NCBI GenBank assembly: GCA_902604795.1
Contig: CACKZV010000003.1
Coordinates: 1 to 64,000, forward strand
DNA length: 64,000 bases
Reading direction: 5' to 3'
Origin: an uncultured Pelagibacteraceae bacterium
Lineage (GTDB): Bacteria > Pseudomonadota > Alphaproteobacteria > Pelagibacterales > Pelagibacteraceae
A program made the translations under genes and the position numbers. Positions 20,120 through 29,432 of this stretch are shown here, piece by piece. Numbering within the stretch: the first letter of the stretch is position 1; every line of letters starts with the position of its first letter. The notes beneath the pieces are model-generated. The model had not been told where the DNA came from. It ran no database searches and saw only the letters and a program-made list of their open reading frames with translations.

Positions 20120-21229
20120 TTAGTCAATTTTTCTTTTTGTTAAATTCAGAATTATTCCTGACACTATTGCAGTACTAACTATTGAAGAGCCACCATAACT
20201 CAAAAACGGTAATGTCATACCTGTAGTCGGAAGCAGTCTAATGTTAACTCCCACATGTATAAAGGTTTGTAATAGAATCATAGAAACGCATCCAATCAAA
20301 ATTAGTTTTAATGTGTCCTCATTTAAAACTTTAATTTTTTGAATTATTTTATATGAAAAAATAAGGTACAAAAGTAATATTCCAATAACTATTATTGCAC
20401 CAAATTCTTCAGCTATAACTGAAACTATGTAATCAGTATGAGCCTCAGGAACTCTTGAATTCAGTGTTCCTTCTCCAATCCCCTTTCCAAAAAAACCACC
20501 ATTAATAATAGCATCACTAGCCTTTTCAGCTTGATAATTATTACCAGAGCTTGAGTCTAAAAAAGCCAAAAGTCTAATTTTTATGTATTCAAATTTTGAA
20601 ACAAAGATAACTAAATATGTTAAAACTGACCCAACTAAAAAAAAGAATATAAAAAAAACAAATATGTTGATGCCAGAAACAAAAATTATAGCTAACCATA
20701 CCATTGATGTCAAAAGTGTTTGTCCAATATCTGGTTGATAAACAAGTAACAATAATATGGGTAAAATTAATAAGGTGCTTAAGAAATATTTAAAATACAG
20801 TTTTCTACTTTGAATAGTTAATATTAAGGATAATGTTACTATAAAAAAAGGCTTAATTATCTCAACCGGCTGAAATCTTGGTAAAAAGATTAAATCTAGC
20901 CATCTTTTTGACCCTTTTACCTCAACACCGAGAAAAGGAACTAACAGTAAACTTAAGAATGCAATCAAGAATAAAATCAACGAAAATTTTGTTAAAATTT
21001 TTTGATTTAAAAAAGAAAACATAATTAAGATTGCAATTGCTAAAATAATATAAGCAGAATGTTTGAAAAAAAAATAATAGGATTTTGTATCTAATTTATC
21101 GGAAGCTATTAAAGATGTTGAAACTAATGAAAAAAAAAGGCCTAATAAAAATAAACTTAAAATTAAGAATAGTAAAATTTTATCTATATTTTTCCACCAA
21201 TCATAAAAACTATCATAATATTTATGCAT
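20120..21229 (-). CDS. ftsW: Division-specific SEDS glycosyltransferase FtsW
   Basis: 369 aa, about ten hydrophobic segments. SEDS-family blocks are visible: KGSKRWLDLIFLPRFQPVEIIKPFFI, YQPDIGQTLLT, the loop GKGIGEGTLNSRVPEAHTDYIVSVIAEEFG and the C-terminal TTGMTLPFLSYGGSSI. FtsW polymerises lipid II at the septum together with FtsI. It could be named RodA by sequence alone; its place between murD and murG in the division cluster supports FtsW. Confidence 0.93.
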   Translation of the reverse strand: MHKYYDSFYDWWKNIDKILLFLILSLFLLGLFFSLVSTSLIASDKLDTKSYYFFFKHSAYIILAIAILIMFSFLNQKILTKFSLILFLIAFLSLLLVPFLGVEVKGSKRWLDLIFLPRFQPVEIIKPFFIVTLSLILTIQSRKLYFKYFLSTLLILPILLLLVYQPDIGQTLLTSMVWLAIIFVSGINIFVFFIFFFLVGSVLTYLVIFVSKFEYIKIRLLAFLDSSSGNNYQAEKASDAIINGGFFGKGIGEGTLNSRVPEAHTDYIVSVIAEEFGAIIVIGILLLYLIFSYKIIQKIKVLNEDTLKLILIGCVSMILLQTFIHVGVNIRLLPTTGMTLPFLSYGGSSIVSTAIVSGIILNLTKRKID

Positions 21230-21232
21230 AAT

Positions 21233-22531
21233 TTAATTTTGTTTAAATATTTGTTTAATACTTTTATTAAAGAATTTTCCTCTTTCCTCAAAATTGTTAA
21301 ATTGATCAAATGAAGCTGCACAAGGACTAAAAAGAATTACCTTCTTTCTTTTATCATTATAAATATTTTTTTTTAAATTATTAATAGCTTTTTTAAGTGT
21401 TAATGAACTTTTATAAAAAATTTTACTTGGTAATGAATTAATTAAAAAATTTCTATCCTTACCATAAACATACGCTTTAATATTTGAACAAAATCTACTT
21501 TTTAATTTGAACCTATCTCCTTTTTTAGCCAGTCCTCCCAATATCCAATAAATATTTTCATAGCTTTCGAGTAATGGAACTGTTGATGAAAAACTTGTTG
21601 ATTTCGAGTCATTTATAATTAATAATTTTTTTGATTTATGGATTATTTGTTGTCTATAATTTAATCCTTTAAAATTATTTGCAGTATTTATTACTGTTTT
21701 AAAATTTATATTTAATACCTTAGCAATTGCTAAAACAAAACTAAGATTTTTTTTGTTGCTAGAATTATTAAAGTAAATGTTATCTATTTGTCTAAAATAT
21801 TTTATATATTTTAAATAATTTACTTTTATAACTTTTGATTTTAACTGATTATTTTTAATTAATCGACTTAGAAATTTATTTTCCTTATCTAGAAAAGCAT
21901 AATCGTTTTTATTTTGTGATTTAACAATTTTAAATTTTGCCTTTGCATAATTTTTATAAGTTCCATGCCTTTCTAAATGATCAGGATTCAAATTAAGTAT
22001 GACTGAATACTTAGATCTATAATATTTGCTATAATCAAGTTGATAAGAAGATGCTTCAATTACAAAAATTGTGTTTTTTTTGATTTTTTTCTCCATTAAT
22101 ATTGGATATCCGATATTACCGGTTAGCCTTACATCTATTTTATTATTTTTTAGAACCTCATATAACAGTTTGGAGGTGGTCGATTTACCGTTTGTTCCAG
22201 TAATGGTAATTTTATTTATTTTGGGATAACTAACTTCAAATATATCAAGTTCAGTAATAATTTTTGACTTATTTTTGAGTAAATAATTTGAAATTTTACA
22301 TTTTTTGATATCAATACCTGGACTTAGGACAATATAATCAAAGTTGATAATTGGGAATTGACTTATTTTTATTAATTCTTTTCTTATTTTAAACGGGATA
22401 TTTTTTTTATTATCATCAAATATTTTACAGTTATTTTTTTTCTTTAAAAAATTAAAACAAGATATTCCAGATTTACCAAAACCATAAATTAAAATTTTCT
22501 TATTTTTAAAATAAACTTTTCTATCATTCAT
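21233..22531 (-). CDS. murD: UDP-N-acetylmuramoylalanine--D-glutamate ligase
   Basis: 432 aa from the ATG at 22531, which shares a base with the mraY stop (TAATG). A longer frame reaches 22588 inside mraY but begins with unconserved residues. Visible: KILIYGFGKSGIS N-terminal UDP-binding loop, TGTNGKSTTSKLL ATP loop, NLNPDHLERHGTYKNYAKAK, LNYRQQ, and the C-terminal LFSPCAASFDQFNNFEERGKFF motif characteristic of MurD. Very rich in Lys, Asn and Ile, as expected of the base composition. Confidence 0.94.
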   Translation of the reverse strand: MNDRKVYFKNKKILIYGFGKSGISCFNFLKKKNNCKIFDDNKKNIPFKIRKELIKISQFPIINFDYIVLSPGIDIKKCKISNYLLKNKSKIITELDIFEVSYPKINKITITGTNGKSTTSKLLYEVLKNNKIDVRLTGNIGYPILMEKKIKKNTIFVIEASSYQLDYSKYYRSKYSVILNLNPDHLERHGTYKNYAKAKFKIVKSQNKNDYAFLDKENKFLSRLIKNNQLKSKVIKVNYLKYIKYFRQIDNIYFNNSSNKKNLSFVLAIAKVLNINFKTVINTANNFKGLNYRQQIIHKSKKLLIINDSKSTSFSSTVPLLESYENIYWILGGLAKKGDRFKLKSRFCSNIKAYVYGKDRNFLINSLPSKIFYKSSLTLKKAINNLKKNIYNDKRKKVILFSPCAASFDQFNNFEERGKFFNKSIKQIFKQN

Positions 22532-23616
22532 TATCTTAGTTTTAATGTTGCTAAACCTATCATTGCTAAAATGATTGATATGATCCAAAATCTTATAACC
22601 ACTGTCGACTCAGGCCATCCTTTCTTTTCAAAATGATGATGTATTGGAGCCATTTTAAAAATTCTTTTGCCGGTAAATTTGAATGATATGACTTGTGCAA
22701 TTACAGAAATAGCTTCTAAAACAAACAGTCCACCTGTAATTGCTAAAACAATTTCATGTTTGGTAATAATACCAACGGCTCCTAGTGATCCTCCTAAAGC
22801 TAAGGATCCTGTATCACCCATAAATATCTTGGCTGGTGGAGCATTAAACCACAAGAAACCCAGACATGATCCTATAATTGCTCCACAGAAAATCGATGCT
22901 TCTCCAACTCCCTCAATATATGTAATTTGTAAATATCCTGAAAAAACTATATTTCCAGTTACATAACTAATAAAAGCAAAACAAGCTGCAACCAATATTA
23001 CAGGTACAGTAGCTAAACCATCTAAACCATCAGTCAGGTTTACTGCATTAGATGATCCTACAATAACAAATAGATAAAATGGAATAAAAAACCACCCTAA
23101 ATTAATTATTAAATTTTTAAAAAAAGGAAAATATAAATTTTCAATTTCATTGGATCCACTATAAAAATAGAGAATAAAAATTCCACCTAAAGCTAATATT
23201 ATTTGAATTATGATCTTTAATTTTGAACTTATGCCATTTGAATTATTTTTTTTTATCTTTTGAAAATCATCATAACCTCCAAGTATTCCAAAAGATCCTG
23301 CTATATAAAGTAAGAACCAATTATAAGGATTCGAAAGATCACCCCATAAAAGAACACCTGAGAAAATACCCAGTAAAATCATTAGACCTCCCATTGTAGG
23401 AGTTCCTATTTTTTTTACTATATGTTCACTTGGTCCATCTTCTCTAATTGGGTCATGAATTTGATGTGAAGAAAAATAATTAATAAGTGGGCCTCCAATT
23501 AAAAAAACCACTATCATTGATGTAAACATTGATAGACCAGTTCTTACGGTCAAATATTTAAAAACATTTAAAAAACTAAAGATCTCAACTAAATTAGAAA
23601 ATAGACTAAAAAGCAT
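22531..23616 (-). CDS. mraY: Phospho-N-acetylmuramoyl-pentapeptide transferase
   Basis: 361 aa polytopic membrane protein (about ten segments). MraY hallmarks: GTPTMGGLMILLG near 72-84, NAVNLTDGLDGLA near 188-200 with the catalytic-region aspartates, FMGDTGSLALGG near 265-276, and the APIHHHFEKKGWPE histidine motif near the C-terminus. It transfers phospho-MurNAc-pentapeptide to undecaprenyl phosphate, giving lipid I. Begins 11 bases inside the end of the murE-murF fusion. Confidence 0.96.
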   Translation of the reverse strand: MLFSLFSNLVEIFSFLNVFKYLTVRTGLSMFTSMIVVFLIGGPLINYFSSHQIHDPIREDGPSEHIVKKIGTPTMGGLMILLGIFSGVLLWGDLSNPYNWFLLYIAGSFGILGGYDDFQKIKKNNSNGISSKLKIIIQIILALGGIFILYFYSGSNEIENLYFPFFKNLIINLGWFFIPFYLFVIVGSSNAVNLTDGLDGLATVPVILVAACFAFISYVTGNIVFSGYLQITYIEGVGEASIFCGAIIGSCLGFLWFNAPPAKIFMGDTGSLALGGSLGAVGIITKHEIVLAITGGLFVLEAISVIAQVISFKFTGKRIFKMAPIHHHFEKKGWPESTVVIRFWIISIILAMIGLATLKLR

Positions 23617-26452
23617 TCAATTTGCCTATTTTCAAGCTTTGGCTTATTTTATTTAATCCAGTTGAGTTTGAACCTTTAATCATTAGATATTCACCATCCT
23701 TAATATCATTTCTTATAAAATTTAAGATATCTTTTTTTTGATTTAATATTTTTCCTCTTTTTTGTGGTCTAATTTTGTTAAATGTTTCAATAACATCTTT
23801 GCCATAAACATATACTTTATCAATTTTAGTATCATTAATATATTGAGCAGCGTCTGAGTGAAGTTTTTTGGAATATTTACCAAGTTCTAGCATGTCCCCT
23901 AATAGAATTAATTTTCTTTTAGATTTTGTATTTAAATTATTTAATTTATTTAAAGCAAATCTTAAAGATAAAGGGTTAGAATTATAACTTTCGTCAATTA
24001 AGTTAATTTTTTTTTTTTTTAATTTTACTAATTTAAAATCTCCTCTACCTTCTGGAAATTGATAATCGTTAAAGAAAAATTTATCTAATTTTTCCAAATC
24101 AAAATATACAGATATTACTGCTAAAGTTGACAAAATATTATAAATATAATTTTCTAATTTTTTTTTAAGAATAAATTTCAATTTTTTTTTATTATAATTA
24201 ATAAAAATAACTGAAAAAGATTTCTCTTTTTTTATTTTAATAAGACTTACATCTGATTTTTTTTTAATCCCAAATGTAATTATTTTTAATTTTTTTTTTA
24301 TGGATTTAGATTTAAAAAAACCAAAAAAATTATCATCAGCATTTAAAATAATATATCCATTCTCAACAATGTTGTTAATTATCTCTGCTTTGGCTTGAGC
24401 TACACCTCTTAAATTTTTAAAATTTTTAATATGTGCATAAGAAATATTTGTAATTACACCAATATTAGGCATTATTATTTTGGTTAAAAAATCAATTTCT
24501 CCTTTCTTGTCCATCCCTACTTCAAAAATTCCAATTTTATCTTCTTTACTTATATTGAATAAAGAAATTGGCACGCCATATTTATTGTTAAAAGATTTTT
24601 TTGAATAAGATGTTTGATATAATTTACCTATCATTTGACCCAACAACTCTTTTAAAGATGTCTTGCCCGCAGATCCTGTAATTGCAATAGAAGAAATATT
24701 AGAGGATATTCTTATCAGTCTTGCACTTTCAGAAAATGTTTTTAAGGAATTTTTTACATAGATTTTATTTTTAACTAGATTAGTTGATTTATTTTGATTA
24801 ATTGCAATAGAGGCTCCATTATTTAAAGCCTGATTAATAAATTTATTTCCATCAAAGTTCTTTCCTTTTATGCCAAAGAAGATATTATTTTTTTTTGTTT
24901 TTCTTGAATCAATTGAAGCCTCATTAATATTAATTTTTTTTTCAATTTTCTTTTTAGTTATCTCTGAAACAATATTTGTTTTCCAGTTTCTGTTTAAAGA
25001 TTTATTTTTAATTCTGATAAATTTTTCAATACATCTTTTATCTGAAAAGAATTTTTTAGAGACATATTCTTGAAAGACTTCATGTCCTTTACCAGCAATA
25101 ATAACTACTTCGTTTGACTTAATATTCATAATTGCAGATTTTATTGCACTTTCTCTTGATGGTATTTCTAATACTTTATTCTTTGAAATATTAGACTTAA
25201 TATCTCTTCGTATTTTAATCGGATCTTCATTTCTTGGATTGTCATCTGTTAAATATATTTTATCACAATATCTATCAGCAATATTTCCCATTATTTTTCT
25301 TTTGTACTTGTCTCTCTCACCACCACATCCAAATACTAAGTTAATTTTTCTCAATTTAAATTGTTCCTTAACATTTTTAATACAGGTTTTTAAAGCATCT
25401 GGTGTATGAGCATAATCAAGAATAACAATTCCCTGATTATAAAGATTTCCTACCTTCTCTAATCTTCCATTTACTGACTTTATTCTTGGTATAATTTTTA
25501 CAATTTTTTCTAACGAAATTTTACTTTTCATTGCTGCCATAATCGCCATTAGTAAATTTTTAATTTGAACTCTTCCAATTAATTTAGTTGAAAAAGAATA
25601 ATTCTTTTTATCAAATCTGAATGTTATTTTCTGTTCATCTTTCAAAAATTGATGATCTATTATTGAAAAACTTGATTTGGTATTTCCTAATGTAAGTTTT
25701 TTGATTTTATTTAACTTAGTAATTTTATTTAAATTAGATGAAATATCTAATTGATTATCATAAATAGCATAAGACCTTTTTTTTAATAATTTTTTAAATA
25801 ATATTAACTTTGAATTTAAATAATTTTTGTAAGTTTTGTGGTAATCTAAATGATCTCTTGTGAAGTTAGTAAATATACCAATATTAAATTCTAATCCATC
25901 TAATCTATTTTGATTTAATCCATGACTCGAAGCCTCCAAAATAACATTTTCAATTTTCCTTTCTTTTAACTTTTTTAGAGTTTTATTTATTTGAATAGTA
26001 TCAAGAGTAGTATTTGAAAAACTTTTTTTAACTTTGAAACCAGTAACCCCTAGTGTTCCTATTGAGGCCGCTTTAACTCTATTAAGAGTAAGAATTTGAA
26101 AATAAAAATTTGCAATAGATGATTTTCCATTTGTACCAGTAACAGCTATTAGGTTGTCTGGTTTTTTATTAAATATTTTAGAGCTAAATTTAGCTAGTAA
26201 ATTTCTAGGATTATTATCGTTTAAGAATAAAATATTATTTTTCCAACCATTTATTTTAAATTTATCAGTGATTATTATTTTTGATCCATTTTTAATTGCA
26301 TTTTTTATAAAGAAATTTCCATCTGTGTTATATCCTTTAAAGGCAAAAAAAATATATCCCTCTCTAACTTCTTTAGAATTAAAAGCTATCCCTTTAAAAC
26401 TTACTTCATTATATTTTTTATCTAAATTTGGAAAGTAGTCTTTGAGTAACAT
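23606..26452 (-). CDS. murE-murF: MurE-MurF fusion: bifunctional UDP-MurNAc-tripeptide synthetase / D-Ala-D-Ala adding enzyme
   Basis: 948 aa in one uninterrupted frame containing two complete Mur ligases. Residues 1 to about 485 are MurE: ATP loop TGTNGKSS at 105-112, EASSHGLNQNRL near 174, YAHTPDAL near 347, and DNPR at 404-407, the motif that selects meso-diaminopimelate over lysine. Residues about 488-948 are MurF: DSRKTKKNNIFFGIKG, ATP loop TGSAGKTS at 592-599, FEVGMDKKGEID, and DESYNSNP near 810. The junction is a lysine-rich linker around 480-510. Both halves keep their catalytic motifs, so sequential mDAP and D-Ala-D-Ala addition by one polypeptide is expected. Ends 11 bases inside mraY. 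Confidence 0.95.
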   Translation of the reverse strand: MLLKDYFPNLDKKYNEVSFKGIAFNSKEVREGYIFFAFKGYNTDGNFFIKNAIKNGSKIIITDKFKINGWKNNILFLNDNNPRNLLAKFSSKIFNKKPDNLIAVTGTNGKSSIANFYFQILTLNRVKAASIGTLGVTGFKVKKSFSNTTLDTIQINKTLKKLKERKIENVILEASSHGLNQNRLDGLEFNIGIFTNFTRDHLDYHKTYKNYLNSKLILFKKLLKKRSYAIYDNQLDISSNLNKITKLNKIKKLTLGNTKSSFSIIDHQFLKDEQKITFRFDKKNYSFSTKLIGRVQIKNLLMAIMAAMKSKISLEKIVKIIPRIKSVNGRLEKVGNLYNQGIVILDYAHTPDALKTCIKNVKEQFKLRKINLVFGCGGERDKYKRKIMGNIADRYCDKIYLTDDNPRNEDPIKIRRDIKSNISKNKVLEIPSRESAIKSAIMNIKSNEVVIIAGKGHEVFQEYVSKKFFSDKRCIEKFIRIKNKSLNRNWKTNIVSEITKKKIEKKININEASIDSRKTKKNNIFFGIKGKNFDGNKFINQALNNGASIAINQNKSTNLVKNKIYVKNSLKTFSESARLIRISSNISSIAITGSAGKTSLKELLGQMIGKLYQTSYSKKSFNNKYGVPISLFNISKEDKIGIFEVGMDKKGEIDFLTKIIMPNIGVITNISYAHIKNFKNLRGVAQAKAEIINNIVENGYIILNADDNFFGFFKSKSIKKKLKIITFGIKKKSDVSLIKIKKEKSFSVIFINYNKKKLKFILKKKLENYIYNILSTLAVISVYFDLEKLDKFFFNDYQFPEGRGDFKLVKLKKKKINLIDESYNSNPLSLRFALNKLNNLNTKSKRKLILLGDMLELGKYSKKLHSDAAQYINDTKIDKVYVYGKDVIETFNKIRPQKRGKILNQKKDILNFIRNDIKDGEYLMIKGSNSTGLNKISQSLKIGKLNAF

Positions 26453-26463
26453 GATTTACGCTC

Positions 26464-28116
26464 TTAATATTTTGTGGCTAAAATTGGCCCGATTTTATCA
26501 ATTATCTGACCTGTTACCCAGACTGTGGTCCAACCCGCTGTATTTCTCCAATTCCCCTTATAAGGATATCTATCATCTCTATAATGATAGACAAACTCTC
26601 TATTTGCTTTAGGTTCATCCAACATTACTGCTAACACAAATTTTGGATCCGAGGTTGGAAAAACTGAAGCAAAGCTGTTAATTTTTTTTTTAGAATAGCC
26701 ACCCTTTGAAGGTTGGTCGGCAGTACCTGTTTTACCACCAATTTCATAACCTTTTACATTAGCAAAACCTGCCGTTCCTTCCTTTGTTGATACAATTTTT
26801 CTAAGAATAGGATTTATTGTTTCTGATAAGTTTTCATTAAGTATTCTTTCTCCTTGTAATTTTTCCCTCTTTAATAATGTTGGTGTGATTTCATATCCTC
26901 CATTACTTATAATTGAATAGCCTTTTGAGAGTTGTAATAAAGTTGTGGCTATCCCATGACCAAATGCAATTGTAGCAAGTTTACATTTACCCCATCTGCC
27001 TAATTGAGTTGTGCCTACTTCCTGTATGTCGAATTCTAAATTTGATATAATTCCAATATTTTGAAGAAACTCATTATAATTTTCAATACCAACTTTTTCA
27101 GCTATTCTAACAGAACCAATATTTCCTGATCTAATAAGAATTTCTTCTGCCGTTAAATCTGATGGTATTTTGTCATCATATTCAGATATAGAGTTTCCAG
27201 CACATGTAATTCTTTTTTTAAGGTCTTTAAATTCTGTTTCTGGTTCAACAACACCGTATTGTAAACCTGCAGCCAAAGTAAACGTTTTAAAAACCGATCC
27301 AAATTCATAAACACCTTTTGTTGCTCTATTAATATATTTTACATCGTTTATTTTTTCTCTTTTATTAAGATCAAAGTCTGGAAGAGATACCATTGATAAG
27401 ATGTTACCATCATTAATATCCATTAAAATTGCAGCACTCCCTATATTTTGAAATATATCTTTAGATTTTGATAACTCTTCTTTAATTAAATATTGAAGAT
27501 CTTTATCGAGGGTTAATTTTAAAGGTTCTTTTGTGGTTGTAAGCTCATAATCAAAAGTTTTTTCGATTCCTGATATGCCATTATTATCATTATCGATTTG
27601 ACCAATTACATGACTAAATAAATTTCCATTAGGATAAACTCTTGCTATACTATCTTCTTGAATAAAGGATTTATCTCCCAAAAGAAGAACTTGCTCAAGT
27701 TTTTCAGGACTTATTTTTTTTTTAACATAAAAAAATTTTTTTCCATACATTTCCTTATCAAAACTTTTATTAGGAAATATCAATTTAAGAGAAATTAATA
27801 ATTTTTCTTTATTAATTACTAAATTAGGATTAATTCCTAAATTTACTATAGGAACGCTTTTAGCCAAAATGTTTCCCTTATTATCTAAAATACTTGATCT
27901 GAAATTTTCCTTTTTGACTATTTTCTGAATTTCAGGAATTTTTTTTATACTCAATAATATTAATTTAGATGAAAAAATTATTGCTAAAATAAAAAATACA
28001 AAAAAAATAAATGCTATTCTCTCAAAAGATATTTTTAGATATGACTTATTTTCTTTAAATGAAAAATTGTCATTATATTTATCAGAACTTTGAGAGTGAT
28101 TATCTATTTCACTCAT
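26464..28116 (-). CDS. ftsI: Septal peptidoglycan transpeptidase FtsI (PBP3)
   Basis: 550 aa from the ATG at 28116 (a TTG one codon earlier also exists). One transmembrane segment at about residues 33-55, a class B dimerisation domain (IARVYPNGNLFSHVIGQ), then the transpeptidase domain with active-site Ser274 in SVFK, SGN at 330-332 and KTG at 462-464. Crosslinks septal peptidoglycan with FtsW. Starts eight bases inside ftsL and ends 11 bases before murE-murF. Confidence 0.95.
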   Translation of the reverse strand: MSEIDNHSQSSDKYNDNFSFKENKSYLKISFERIAFIFFVFFILAIIFSSKLILLSIKKIPEIQKIVKKENFRSSILDNKGNILAKSVPIVNLGINPNLVINKEKLLISLKLIFPNKSFDKEMYGKKFFYVKKKISPEKLEQVLLLGDKSFIQEDSIARVYPNGNLFSHVIGQIDNDNNGISGIEKTFDYELTTTKEPLKLTLDKDLQYLIKEELSKSKDIFQNIGSAAILMDINDGNILSMVSLPDFDLNKREKINDVKYINRATKGVYEFGSVFKTFTLAAGLQYGVVEPETEFKDLKKRITCAGNSISEYDDKIPSDLTAEEILIRSGNIGSVRIAEKVGIENYNEFLQNIGIISNLEFDIQEVGTTQLGRWGKCKLATIAFGHGIATTLLQLSKGYSIISNGGYEITPTLLKREKLQGERILNENLSETINPILRKIVSTKEGTAGFANVKGYEIGGKTGTADQPSKGGYSKKKINSFASVFPTSDPKFVLAVMLDEPKANREFVYHYRDDRYPYKGNWRNTAGWTTVWVTGQIIDKIGPILATKY

Positions 28117-28414
28117 CAATTTTGACCATTTTGTTAATTTTTAATTTGTCACCTAAAAATTCAATTTTACTCAGATTTTCTATTTTCTTTTGAACAAATT
28201 TATCCTCAAAGTAAATTTGTTGATACTCCATTAGTTTTTTTGGTGAAGTCAAAATACTATAATCAAGTAAAGTTAGTTCATAACGATCTTCTAATATTCT
28301 AATATTTTCTTTTAATTGAAAAATTTCTTTATCAAGTTTTTTTGTTGAGTTTTTAGTTACAGTTGTTGCAAATATTAAAAAAATTATAGGTACAAAAAAA
28401 AATAATTTTTTCAT
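28109..28414 (-). CDS. ftsL: Cell division protein FtsL
   Basis: 101 aa. N-terminal hydrophobic segment at about residues 3-19, then a charged helical region (KLDKEIFQLKENIRILEDRY, about 27-46) that looks like a coiled coil, and a PKKLMEYQQIYF block resembling the end of FtsL proteins. Sequence similarity in this family is low; the call rests mainly on topology, length and position between rsmH and ftsI. FtsL forms the FtsQLB complex that activates FtsWI. Confidence 0.8.
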   Translation of the reverse strand: MKKLFFFVPIIFLIFATTVTKNSTKKLDKEIFQLKENIRILEDRYELTLLDYSILTSPKKLMEYQQIYFEDKFVQKKIENLSKIEFLGDKLKINKMVKIDE

Positions 28415-28418
28415 TGAA

Positions 28419-29414
28419 TTATCTTAGACCCTCAACATTTATTAAATTATTAAATTTTTCTCTAAATTCACTAAAATCGCATTTATCATTAGTTTTAATT
28501 CCATACCTTAGTTTAGCTGATCTTGAAGGTGGGTTTTGTCTTATCTCACTCAAACTTGGTAAAATAGGTTTTTTATCTATTAATTTAAAGCATCTTTCTG
28601 GAACGTCTATTTCAGGTAAATATCTTGAGAAATTTCTTTGCTTAGAATAATGTTTAAAAAAAAATTTTACAATTTTGTCCTCTATAGAGTGAAAACTAAC
28701 TACAGCTATTATGCCACCTGTAGGAATTAAATTAAATGATTTAATCAGGCCATTTATTAATTCACTAATTTCTTTATTCACTAAAATTCTTAAAGCCTGA
28801 AAAACTTTAGTGGAATTATGTATTTTTGTTTTTTGATATTTTTTAACATTATCTATAATTTGAACTAAATCTTCTGTTTTTATAGTTTTGTCTTTTCTAT
28901 TTTCTACAATTTGTTTAGCTATTTTTTTTGAATATTTTTCATCACCGAATACTTTAAATACTTTAGCAAGGTTATTTTCATCCATATTAGTTATAATCTC
29001 ATTTGCTGAAAAATCATTTATACCCATTCTCATATTAAGCTTTCCTTTATCATAAAATGATAAACCTTTTTGGGAATTTTTAATTTGGTTGAGAGAATAT
29101 CCTAAATCAAAAATTATTCCTTTTATATTATGATTTTTTAATTTGATTTGATCTAATTGGGAAAATTTAAGATTATAAAATTTAAATCTTTCGTTATATT
29201 TTTTTTGGAATTTTGATATGCTGGTTAAGACTTCTTTGTCTCTATCTAATGCAATAATATTGTTTTGTTTACTCTCAAGAATTTTTTCTGAATATCCCCC
29301 TTGACCGAAAGTACAGTCTATAAATGTGCCACCATAAAGAGGGGAAATAATGCTAATTAATTCATTTAGCAGAACTGGAAAATGTTTGTTTTCCAGATTT
29401 ATGGTGGCATTCAT
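28419..29414 (-). CDS. rsmH: 16S rRNA (cytosine1402-N4)-methyltransferase
   Basis: 331 aa. N-terminal HFPVLLNELI, SAM-binding FIDCTFGQGGYS (about 31-42), ALDRD, FDLGYSLNQI, and C-terminal VVSFHSIEDKIVKFFF and NPPSRSAKLR are typical RsmH/MraW blocks. It methylates C1402 in the ribosomal P site. It normally directly follows mraZ; here ftsZ is inserted between them. Four bases separate its stop from ftsL. Confidence 0.96.
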   Translation of the reverse strand: MNATINLENKHFPVLLNELISIISPLYGGTFIDCTFGQGGYSEKILESKQNNIIALDRDKEVLTSISKFQKKYNERFKFYNLKFSQLDQIKLKNHNIKGIIFDLGYSLNQIKNSQKGLSFYDKGKLNMRMGINDFSANEIITNMDENNLAKVFKVFGDEKYSKKIAKQIVENRKDKTIKTEDLVQIIDNVKKYQKTKIHNSTKVFQALRILVNKEISELINGLIKSFNLIPTGGIIAVVSFHSIEDKIVKFFFKHYSKQRNFSRYLPEIDVPERCFKLIDKKPILPSLSEIRQNPPSRSAKLRYGIKTNDKCDFSEFREKFNNLINVEGLR

Positions 29415-29432
29415 TTATTTTTTTGAAGACCA

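Noticed and set aside
22667-22966. Open frame of 99 codons on the plus strand opposite mraY
   Set aside because: It mirrors conserved mraY codons, has no recognisable protein features and no upstream signal; an antisense shadow.
23606-26452. Possible missed stop or frameshift joining two genes (murE and murF)
   Set aside because: The frame is continuous through a typical linker with intact motifs on both sides; no sign of a damaged start for a separate murF.
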